Assembly (NCBI GenBank): GCA_900553885.1
Contig: USFD01000075.1
Coordinates: forward strand, 1-15,729
Length of the DNA stretch: 15,729 nt
Direction: 5' to 3'
Source: an uncultured Ruminococcus sp.
GTDB taxonomy: Bacteria > Bacillota > Clostridia > Lachnospirales > Lachnospiraceae
Shown: positions 8,703-14,375 of the stretch, piece after piece
How the letters are laid out: the number at the start of each line of letters is the position of its first letter
How positions within the stretch are numbered: the stretch's first letter is position 1
The notes under the pieces: generated by a model
The model's database searches: none
Told to the model about the DNA's origin: nothing
What the model saw: only the letters and a program-made list of their open reading frames with translations
Translations under genes and position numbers: made by a program

Positions 8703-8766
8703 AGCGGGCCCTCCGGGTCCTGCACTGCCGCAATGGCGCGGCGCGGCAGGGACGTCCCGCTTTTTT
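8703..8766 (+). terminator. Large GC-rich intrinsic terminator
   Basis: The outer stem AGCGGG (8703-8708) pairs with CCCGCT (8756-8761) and is followed by six T (8761-8766). Inside, CTGCCGC pairs with GCGGCAG, and a GGGCCC-TCC-GGGTCC hairpin competes with the outer stem. A run of A precedes the structure, so it could stop transcription in both directions. It ends the addB-addA-DUF1294 unit, but it also lies in the leader of anything started from 8691. The rest of the 8596-8860 gap holds a small hairpin CCGGA-GTTA-TCCGG (8784-8797) and no further gene that I can support. Confidence 0.8.
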
Positions 8767-8860
8767 CTCATGTATAAACGGCACCGGAGTTATCCGGGCC
8801 ATGAAGAAAAATAAATCTGGCGACGGAGTGTTCCGAAGCCGGACAGAAAGGAAGAAGAAT

Positions 8861-10063
8861 ATGCCAAAATTAAATGAAAATTATCTGAACGTACAGGACA
8901 GCTACCTTTTTGCGGAGATTGCCCGCCGTGTGAAAGTGTATGAAGAAAACCATCCGGATAAAGCCGGAAATATTATCCGTCTGGGAATCGGCGATGTGAC
9001 CCGCCCGCTGACAAAGAGCGCCATAGAAGGGCTTCACAAGGCAGTGGATGAGCAGGCAGTATCCGAAACTTTCAAAGGATACGGACCGGAGCAGGGATAT
9101 GCTTTCGTCCGGGAAGCAGTGGCGGATTATTATAAAAGAAACGGCGTGAGTGTGGATCCGGATGCGGTATTTATCTCAGACGGAGCAAAGAGCGATACCG
9201 GAAATATTACAGAGCTGTTTGCAAAGGACAATGTAATTCTTGTGCCGGATCCGGTGTATCCGGTATATGTGGATACCAATACCATGGACGGAAAAAAGAT
9301 CATATATATGAATGGAACAGAGGAGAATAATTTCCTTCCGATGCCGGATGACTCCGTAAAAGCGGATATCATTTATCTGTGTTCCCCCAATAATCCTACC
9401 GGCGCATGTTACAGCAAAGAGCAGCTGAAGGCGTGGGTAGACTATGCTCTTGCAAACGAAGCAGTGATTCTGTTTGATTCCGCATATGAGGCATTTGTAT
9501 CCGAACCGGAGCTGCCCCGCAGCATTTACCAGGTAGAGGGCGCGGAAAAATGCGCCATAGAATTCTGCTCCCTGTCCAAGACAGCAGGATTTACCGGAAC
9601 CCGTTTCTCCTATACGATTGTTCCGAAAGAACTGGTATTTGCCGCATCTGACGGACGGCAGATGAGCCTTCATGATATGTGGAACAGAAGACAGTCTACA
9701 AAATTCAACGGGACTCCGTACATCATTCAGTATGCGGCGGCTCAGGTATTAACTGAGCAGGGCATGAAGGAGTGCATGGAGAACATTTCCTACTATATGG
9801 AAAACGCCCGCGTAATTGCAGAAACACTGAAGAAAAAGAACATCCCCTTTACCGGAGGCGTAAACTCCCCGTATATCTGGTTCAAATGCCCCAACGGAAT
9901 GGAGTCCTGGGAACTCTTCGACTATCTGCTTGAAAACATTCAGGTAGTAGGAACACCGGGAGCCGGATTCGGCGTAAATGGAAAATATCATTTCCGTCTC
10001 ACATCCTTCGGAACACACGAAAAAACAAAAGAAGCAATGGAAAGATTTGACAGACTTTTCTGA
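8861..10063 (+). CDS. dapL: LL-diaminopimelate aminotransferase
   Basis: A 400-residue PLP-dependent class I/II aminotransferase. It converts tetrahydrodipicolinate directly to LL-2,6-diaminopimelate using glutamate, a one-step bypass of the acyl routes that feeds lysine and peptidoglycan synthesis. Family-specific segments include the N-terminal NENYLNVQDSYLFAEIARRV, GIGDVTRPL, GYGPEQGY and SDGAKSDTGNI. The class motif CSPNNPTGA and the PLP lysine K240 in FCSLSKTAGFTGTR are present. Length matches the family (about 400-410). The start at 8861 was chosen because AAAGGAAG lies about 7-9 bases upstream and the N-terminus then matches the family; an in-frame ATG at 8801 would add 20 basic residues with no good ribosome site. 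Two tandem stops (TGA TAA) end it. No other lysine-pathway gene is in the window and I see no lysine riboswitch in the leader. Confidence 0.95.
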   Translation: MPKLNENYLNVQDSYLFAEIARRVKVYEENHPDKAGNIIRLGIGDVTRPLTKSAIEGLHKAVDEQAVSETFKGYGPEQGYAFVREAVADYYKRNGVSVDPDAVFISDGAKSDTGNITELFAKDNVILVPDPVYPVYVDTNTMDGKKIIYMNGTEENNFLPMPDDSVKADIIYLCSPNNPTGACYSKEQLKAWVDYALANEAVILFDSAYEAFVSEPELPRSIYQVEGAEKCAIEFCSLSKTAGFTGTRFSYTIVPKELVFAASDGRQMSLHDMWNRRQSTKFNGTPYIIQYAAAQVLTEQGMKECMENISYYMENARVIAETLKKKNIPFTGGVNSPYIWFKCPNGMESWELFDYLLENIQVVGTPGAGFGVNGKYHFRLTSFGTHEKTKEAMERFDRLF

Positions 10064-10071
10064 TAAGTCTG

Positions 10072-10117
10072 CTAAAAGGGGACAGACCCTTTTGCAAAGG
10101 GGTCTGTCCCCTTTTAG
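10072..10117. repeat. 46-bp palindromic repeat, likely bidirectional terminator
   Basis: Left arm CTAAAAGGGGACAGACCC (10072-10089) and right arm GGGTCTGTCCCCTTTTAG (10100-10117) are perfect 18-bp inverted repeats around the 10-base loop TTTTGCAAAG, which can itself pair in part (TTT/AAA). A core of alternating G and C blocks is flanked by AAAA and TTTT, as in bidirectional intrinsic terminators, and it starts 9 bases after the dapL stop. From memory, GGGGACAGACCCC-type palindromes are scattered through many clostridial and other genomes as REP-like intergenic repeats. No transposase is nearby. Confidence 0.85.
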
Positions 10118-10118
10118 G

Positions 10119-10149
10119 TGAATATTCTGACAACTTTCCGGCAATACTC
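10119..10149 (+). promoter_or_regulatory. Sigma-G-like forespore promoter
   Basis: TGAATA (10119-10124), then AATACTC (10143-10149) after an 18-base spacer. The family pattern for sigma-G (and sigma-F) is about TGAATA, 17-18 bases, CATACTA, so the -35 is perfect and five of seven -10 bases match. Its position ahead of a SASP gene, a classic sigma-G target, supports it. No housekeeping promoter is seen in this gap. Confidence 0.5.
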
Positions 10150-10174
10150 CTGAAAAACGGAAAGAAGGGGTACT

Positions 10175-10369
10175 GTGGCGAGAAAGAAAGAAAAGAAGAT
10201 TGATCTGAATAATCTGGAGCCGGAGGAGATGGCGAAATATGAGATTGCGGCGGAACTGGGACTGCTTGACAAGGTCCTGGAACAGGGCTGGAAATCTCTG
10301 ACTTCGAAGGAAACGGGAAGAATCGGCGGTATGGTTACAAAAAGAAAAAGGGCAGGGAAGGATGCCTGA
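10175..10369 (+). CDS. Small acid-soluble spore protein, alpha/beta type
   Basis: A 64-residue basic protein. Alpha/beta SASPs coat and protect DNA in the dormant forespore and are cut by the GPR protease at germination. The segment KYEIAAELG (21-29) matches the GPR-cleavage region (KYEIAxEFG type), and GRIGGMVTKRKR (48-59) matches the conserved C-terminal DNA-binding motif GSVGGEITKRLV. The N-terminal 10 residues are rich in Lys and Arg. The start is GTG with GAAGGGG 4 bases upstream. It stands alone between a palindromic terminator and a separate promoter, under a sigma-G-like promoter. Compared with classical Bacillus SASPs it is slightly short and Lys/Trp-containing, as in the divergent clostridial forms. 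Its presence implies a spore-former, or a recent descendant of one. Confidence 0.82.
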   Translation: MARKKEKKIDLNNLEPEEMAKYEIAAELGLLDKVLEQGWKSLTSKETGRIGGMVTKRKRAGKDA

Positions 10370-10376
10370 TGATGTC

Positions 10377-10405
10377 TTTACAAAACCCGTTGTCTTTGGT
10401 ACAAT
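10377..10405 (+). promoter_or_regulatory. Promoter of the WecG/TagA-like gene
   Basis: TTTACA (10377-10382), 17 bases, TACAAT (10400-10405): each hexamer is one base from consensus. It begins a few bases after the SASP stop, so the next gene is transcribed independently of the spore gene. A 12-bp perfect palindrome covers the -10. Confidence 0.7.
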
Positions 10406-10410
10406 TGTAC
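10399..10410. promoter_or_regulatory. Palindrome GTACAATTGTAC over a -10 box
   Basis: A perfect 12-bp palindrome, GTACAA-TTGTAC, that contains the whole TACAAT -10 element and extends to the expected start point. It is a possible repressor operator. The regulator is unknown, and a 12-bp AT-rich palindrome can arise by chance. Confidence 0.35.
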
Positions 10411-10438
10411 AGCCAGAGAATGTTATGGGTGATTTATT

Positions 10439-11113
10439 ATGGAAGAAAAGATAAATATACTGGATCTGGATCTGGACTGTATTACGGCCAAAGACGCCAT
10501 GATACAGGCTATACAGTTTCTTGACAGTGAATCTCTTGATGTGATAGAGATTATATCTATGAATGCTTTGATGGAATATCAGGATAATGCCCAGTGGAGA
10601 AATCTGACCGCGGAAATGGGGATGCTGATTCCGGGAGAAGCAGAGATACTGAAAGCTGCCGACATCAGTGACAGGACGAAGCTGAAGGAGGCGGAAGAGG
10701 GTACTTTTCTTAAGCTGTTCATCAAGTATCTTGAGAAAAAACGGAAAAATATTTATGTGCTTGCTCAGTCAGAAGAGGAATACCTGATGACAGAGGAGAT
10801 ACTCCGGAAAAGGAACCGGGGGATCCGGATCAGCGGACATTCTGTTCTGGATCCGCAGGAGGCAAGGGAGGAAAATGTGATCAACGACATTAACGGGACG
10901 GAGACGGACTGTATCCTTTCCGTACTGCATACTCCCTACCAGGAAGAATTTGTATCCAGAAACCGGGCGCTCCTTGATGTAAGAGTCTGGCTGGGCTGCG
11001 GCGCGGCATTTGCACAGCAGTACACAAACAGAGGGCCGTCGGGCAGAGTCAGACATTTTCTGCTGAAAAAGCTGTTCTGGTACAGAGTTGAGCGTCAGAA
11101 CAGGGAGGAGTAG
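10439..11113 (+). CDS. WecG/TagA/CpsF-family protein lacking catalytic Asp
   Basis: A 224-residue protein with the outline of the WecG/TagA/CpsF glycosyltransferase family (N-acetylmannosamine transferases for teichoic acid and related polymers). Family landmarks: an N-terminal INILDLDLDCITAKDA segment, SMNAL (40-44) where active members have TPN, the TPYQEEFV segment where they have PkQExwi, WLGCGAAF in place of gVGgaFD, and a C-terminal RGPSGRVRHFLLKKLFWYR resembling RAPxWxxxLEWLYR. The motif normally reading PDG reads PGE (65-67), so the Asp considered catalytic is missing. I infer a degenerate, probably non-catalytic homologue, or one with altered chemistry. The start at 10439 has a weak ribosome site (GGGTGA). 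It has its own promoter and is followed by a strong terminator, so it is a single-gene unit. Confidence 0.7.
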   Translation: MEEKINILDLDLDCITAKDAMIQAIQFLDSESLDVIEIISMNALMEYQDNAQWRNLTAEMGMLIPGEAEILKAADISDRTKLKEAEEGTFLKLFIKYLEKKRKNIYVLAQSEEEYLMTEEILRKRNRGIRISGHSVLDPQEAREENVINDINGTETDCILSVLHTPYQEEFVSRNRALLDVRVWLGCGAAFAQQYTNRGPSGRVRHFLLKKLFWYRVERQNREE

Positions 11114-11187
11114 ACCCGATGATGCGGGCACATTGTTTTGTGAACTATGTATAATTGCAGAAGTTGTGAATTTTTTGTAAAAGATTT

Positions 11188-11229
11188 GAGGAAATGCATA
11201 AAAATGATGGATTTCCTCTTTCTTTTTTT
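11188..11229 (+). terminator. Intrinsic terminator
   Basis: GAGGAAAT (11188-11195) pairs with ATTTCCTC (11211-11218) around a 15-base loop that holds a small CAT-AAAA-ATG hairpin. A T-rich tract follows (TTTCTTTTTTT to 11229). It ends the WecG/TagA-like transcript. A TATAAT at 11150-11155 just upstream lacks a fitting -35. Confidence 0.8.
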
Positions 11230-11250
11230 GCTGTTTTGCATTAATATAAT
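11222..11250 (+). promoter_or_regulatory. Possible promoter of the PucR-type regulator
   Basis: A perfect TATAAT (11245-11250) stands about 90 bases before the regulator gene in an AT-rich stretch. The only candidate -35, CTTTTT at 11222-11227 (17-base spacing), lies in the T-tract of the preceding terminator and matches consensus poorly. The choice rests mainly on the -10 and on the need for a promoter after the terminator. Confidence 0.35.
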
Positions 11251-11339
11251 ACATGAGCATGTGAACGGAAATGTTTTTGAGGGTAAAAATTTGTGAAAAA
11301 TGTACATGAGAATACCCGGATGAGTGGAGGAGAAAAGGT

Positions 11340-12431
11340 ATGATTTCAAATCAGATACTGCAGAATACCATAGAAGGACTGAAGGGAATTTCCCGTATTG
11401 ATTTCTGTGTCCTTGATACAGAGGGGAAGGAGCTTGCGGCTACATTTGATGCGGAAAATGACTACAGTGAGGCAGTGCTGTCATTTGTAGAGTCGCCGGC
11501 GGACAGCCAGGTGATTCAGGGATGCCAGTTTTTTAAAATTTTTGATGAACAGAGACTGGAATATGTACTCCTTGCAGACGGGGAGAGTGAAGATGTGTAC
11601 ATGCTGGGAAAGATTGCAGCATTTCAGATTCAGAGCCTTCTGGTCGCTTACAAGGAGCGCTTTGACAAAGATAATTTTATCAAAAATCTTCTGCTGGACA
11701 ATCTGCTCCTTGTGGATATTTATAACCGCGCAAAAAAATTACATATTGACACAGAAGTAAAACGTGTTATCTTTATTATTGAAACATCGCACGAAAAGGA
11801 TAATGCCGCCCTTGAGAATGTGAGAGGGCTTCTCGGAGGAAAGTCAAAAGATTTTATTACAGCCGTAGACGAGAAAAATATCATTGTTGTAAAGGAACTT
11901 ACCGAGAAGGACGGAAACCGGGAACTTGAGAAGATGGCCAGAGATATGCTGGATACGCTCCGCAGTGAGGGAGGAGAGGAGCAGATCCGGATTGCCTACG
12001 GAACCATCGTCAATGATATTAAAGAAGTTTCCAAATCCTACAAAGAGGCCAAGCTGGCCCTTGATGTGGGTAAGATTTTCTTTGACGACAAAGATATAGT
12101 GGCGTTTACAACACTTGGAATCGGACGTCTGATCTATCAGCTCCCGATTCCGCTGTGCAAGATGTTTATCAAAGAGATTTTTGAGGGAAAATCTCCGGAT
12201 GACTTTGACGAAGAGACGCTGACAACCATTAATAAATTCTTTGAGAACAGCCTCAATGTGTCGGAGACATCCAGGCAGCTCTATATTCACAGGAATACTC
12301 TTGTGTACAGACTGGACAAGCTTCAGAAAAGCACAGGGCTGGATCTTCGTGTATTTGAGGATGCAATTACATTCAAGATCGCCCTTATGGTAGTAAAATA
12401 CATGAAATACATGGAATCACAGGAGTATTGA
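11340..12431 (+). CDS. PucR/CdaR-type helix-turn-helix regulator
   Basis: A 363-residue predicted transcription regulator. Residues 295-352 form the C-terminal PucR-type HTH: FFENSLNVSETSRQLYIHRNTLVYRLDKLQKSTGLDL followed by FEDAITFKIALMV. The middle (about 130-255) resembles the GGDEF-like domain of CdaR/PucR proteins, including SYKEAKLALDVG. The N-terminal 100 or so residues are probably a sensor, with no motif I can identify. The usual targets of the family are catabolic operons (purine, sugar diacid), but no catabolic gene is nearby. It is followed on the same strand by ftsEX, 161 bases away without a visible terminator. The start has GGAGG about 9 bases upstream. The family call is firm; the ligand and target are unknown. 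Confidence 0.85.
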   Translation: MISNQILQNTIEGLKGISRIDFCVLDTEGKELAATFDAENDYSEAVLSFVESPADSQVIQGCQFFKIFDEQRLEYVLLADGESEDVYMLGKIAAFQIQSLLVAYKERFDKDNFIKNLLLDNLLLVDIYNRAKKLHIDTEVKRVIFIIETSHEKDNAALENVRGLLGGKSKDFITAVDEKNIIVVKELTEKDGNRELEKMARDMLDTLRSEGGEEQIRIAYGTIVNDIKEVSKSYKEAKLALDVGKIFFDDKDIVAFTTLGIGRLIYQLPIPLCKMFIKEIFEGKSPDDFDEETLTTINKFFENSLNVSETSRQLYIHRNTLVYRLDKLQKSTGLDLRVFEDAITFKIALMVVKYMKYMESQEY

Positions 12432-12592
12432 TTCCTGTTAAGTCATGTGCTGATCCGTAACCTGCACAGGGCAGAAAGCCGGACATCATGGAGCGGGAAG
12501 CTCCGGGATCGTGCCTGCATGGCGGGACAGCGGAAGAGCAGGCCGCAGAGAGCCTGTAAATACGCAGGAGTATGAATAATTAGGAGGAACAT

Positions 12593-13279
12593 ATGATTGA
12601 ATTAAGAAATGTGACGAAGGAATACTCCAAGGGTCATGCTGCCCTGAACGGAGTGTCCGTGAAAATTGAACGGGGAGAGTTCGTTTTCATCGTCGGAGAC
12701 AGCGGATCGGGAAAATCCACTCTGATCCGTCTGATAATGAAGGAGTTAAATCCGACAGAGGGTACGATTATTGTAAACGGACAGAACCTGAACCGGATGA
12801 AACGCCGGAATATTGCAAAATACAGAAGAGGTTTAGGCGTTGTCTTTCAGGACTTCAGACTGCTGAAAGACAGAAATATTTATGAAAATATAGCTTTTGC
12901 ACTCCGCGTAACAGAGACGCCAACCAGAGTGATCAAGAAGAAAGTGCCGGCGGCGCTTTCTCTGGTAGGGCTTGCGCAGAAATACAAATCATTTCCGAAA
13001 GAGTTGTCCGGAGGTGAGCAGCAGCGTGTTGCAATCGCAAGAGCTATTGTCAATGAGCCTGCCATTCTGCTGGCCGATGAGCCCACCGGAAACCTGGATC
13101 CCACAAATTCCTGGGAGATTATGAGTCTTCTGAAGGAGGCGAACGAGAGAGGGACAACCGTTCTTGTAGTTACACATAACCAGGAAATTGTAAATGAGAT
13201 GAACGAACGCGTTATTACGATGAAACAGGGCGTAATCGTTAGTGATGAACAAAAAGGTGGGTATATAGATGAGGATTAG
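12593..13279 (+). CDS. ftsE: Cell-division ABC transporter ATPase FtsE
   Basis: The 228-residue cytoplasmic ATPase of the FtsEX complex. FtsE hydrolyses ATP to drive conformational change in FtsX, which switches on peptidoglycan hydrolases outside the cell rather than carrying a substrate. Walker A GDSGSGKST is at 35-43, the Q-loop VVFQDFRLL around 83-91, the signature LSGGEQQR at 138-145, Walker B ILLADEPTGNLD at 158-169, and the switch His at H195. All are intact and the length is typical. The start has AGGAGG 5 bases upstream. It overlaps ftsX by 11 bp, which implies coupled translation. The 161-bp space before it, after the PucR-type gene, can fold into hairpins but has no clear promoter. 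Confidence 0.97.
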   Translation: MIELRNVTKEYSKGHAALNGVSVKIERGEFVFIVGDSGSGKSTLIRLIMKELNPTEGTIIVNGQNLNRMKRRNIAKYRRGLGVVFQDFRLLKDRNIYENIAFALRVTETPTRVIKKKVPAALSLVGLAQKYKSFPKELSGGEQQRVAIARAIVNEPAILLADEPTGNLDPTNSWEIMSLLKEANERGTTVLVVTHNQEIVNEMNERVITMKQGVIVSDEQKGGYIDED

Positions 13280-14219
13280 TACATTAGGATACGTTGGAAA
13301 ACAGGGAGTTAAGAATATCTGGAGAAACAAGATGTTTTCTCTCGCATCCATTGCGACGATGTCAGCATGTATCTTCCTGTTTGGATTATTTTTCGCGATT
13401 ATTGTAAACTTTCAGTATATTATAAGAACAGCAGAAGAGGGCGTTGCCATAACGGTATTCTTTGATGAAGACGCCACAGATGCGCAGAAAGAGGCCATTG
13501 GAGAAGCTCTGCAAGACCATGAAGGGGTGTCCAGGGTTCACTATGTGTCTGCGGACGAGGCATGGGAAGAATTCCAGGAGCAGTATTTCGGAGATAATCC
13601 GGAACTGGCTGAAGGATTCAAAAATGACAATCCGCTGGCAAGCTCCGATAACTATGAGGTCTATATGGAAACCACAGACGACAATGAAAACCTGATCGCC
13701 CGGAGCCGTTCCCTTTCCTCCACACAGAATGATCTGGTGAAGTTCGCTCAGGGACTGGACGGTGTGCGCGAGGTCAATAAGTCGGATGTAGTTGCAAACA
13801 CCCTTTCAAGCGTAAATATGCTGGTTGCATATGTTTCCATTGCGATTATTGCTATCCTTCTGGGAGTATCCATCTTCCTGATCAGCAATACGGTAACAAT
13901 GGGTATTACAGTCCGGAAAGAAGAAATTGCGATTATGAAATATATCGGCGCCAAAGATTTTGTGGTGCGGTCGCCGTTTGTGCTGGAAGGTCTGATTATC
14001 GGTATTTTCGGAGCAGCGATTCCGCTTATTCTGCTGTATTTCCTGTATGAGCGTGCAGTAGAGTATGTGATGACAAAATTCAGTATTCTCCAGAATATTA
14101 TTGATTTCCTGCCGGTGACAAAGGTATATCAGTATCTGCTGCCAATCGGACTGCTTATGGGAATCGGTATCGGTTTCCTGGGAAGTTTCTTTACCGTGCG
14201 CAAGCATCTGAAAGTTTAA
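13269..14219 (+). CDS. ftsX: Cell-division protein FtsX
   Basis: The 316-residue membrane subunit of FtsEX. The topology is the family standard: a short cytoplasmic N-terminus, TM1 about 24-47, a large extracellular domain about 50-180 that contacts hydrolases or their activators, TM2 about 185-206, a cytoplasmic loop with TVRKEEIAIMKYIGAKDFVVRSP (the coupling segment to FtsE), TM3 about 241-262, and TM4 about 290-308. The start overlaps the end of ftsE (ATG at 13269), with AAAGGTGG about 9 bases upstream. The extracellular partner (PcsB, CwlO or EnvC-like) is not in this window; the next gene is an S41 protease, as downstream of ftsEX in Bacillus. Confidence 0.95.
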   Translation: MRISTLGYVGKQGVKNIWRNKMFSLASIATMSACIFLFGLFFAIIVNFQYIIRTAEEGVAITVFFDEDATDAQKEAIGEALQDHEGVSRVHYVSADEAWEEFQEQYFGDNPELAEGFKNDNPLASSDNYEVYMETTDDNENLIARSRSLSSTQNDLVKFAQGLDGVREVNKSDVVANTLSSVNMLVAYVSIAIIAILLGVSIFLISNTVTMGITVRKEEIAIMKYIGAKDFVVRSPFVLEGLIIGIFGAAIPLILLYFLYERAVEYVMTKFSILQNIIDFLPVTKVYQYLLPIGLLMGIGIGFLGSFFTVRKHLKV

Positions 14220-14274
14220 GCGCATAAACGAATGTTTTTTGATATATCTGAATAATATAATTATTACATCGCAC

Positions 14275-14289
14275 TGCACAGTATGTGCA
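14275..14289 (+). other. Small leader hairpin upstream of a terminator
   Basis: TGCACA-GTA-TGTGCA, a perfect 6-bp stem with a 3-base loop, lies between ftsX and the terminator at 14303. A TATAAT at 14256-14261 just upstream could begin a transcript here, but it lacks a recognisable -35. I see no known riboswitch fold. Confidence 0.35.
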
Positions 14290-14302
14290 AAAGGATGGGG
14301 AG

Positions 14303-14341
14303 GACAAAGTGGAAGGAACAGACCGCTTTGTCTTTCTTTTT
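14303..14341 (+). terminator. Intrinsic terminator between ftsX and the S41 gene
   Basis: GACAAAGTGG (14303-14312) pairs with CCGCTTTGTC (14323-14332): a 10-bp stem with one G-U pair and loop AAGGAACAGA. A T-rich tract follows (TTTCTTTTT to 14341). Only 34 bases separate it from the protease gene and no promoter is visible there. It therefore either attenuates readthrough from ftsEX or acts in the protease leader. Confidence 0.8.
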
Positions 14342-14371
14342 ACAGCTGACGCAGAGAAAGGTTTGATATGA
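14309..14371 (+). CDS. Possible 20-codon leader peptide
   Basis: A GTG start with GGGGAGG 5 bases upstream opens a 20-codon frame (VEGTDRFVFLFTADAEKGLI) that runs through the terminator hairpin. Its stop overlaps an ATG at 14368 as ATGA. That ATG also has a good ribosome site (AGAAAGG, 6-base gap) but reads only 10 codons in a frame different from the protease. The strong ribosome site and the coupling are visible facts; translation and any regulatory role are inferred. Confidence 0.25.
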   Translation: MEGTDRFVFLFTADAEKGLI

Positions 14372-14375
14372 AAAA

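Noticed and set aside
8690..8860. Lysine riboswitch or T-box ahead of dapL
   Set aside because: The conserved lysine-riboswitch core and the T-box GGGTGGNACCGCG element are not present; only a terminator-type structure is seen.
10064..10174. Transposase remnant associated with the 46-bp palindrome
   Set aside because: No coding remnant or target-site duplication could be found around the palindrome.
11133..11155. TTGTTT and TATAAT as a promoter before the terminator at 11188
   Set aside because: The spacing is only 11 bases, too short for sigma-70-type recognition.
12488..12559. Small frame of 23 codons between the PucR-type gene and ftsE
   Set aside because: It has no good ribosome binding site and no recognisable sequence; chance is sufficient.
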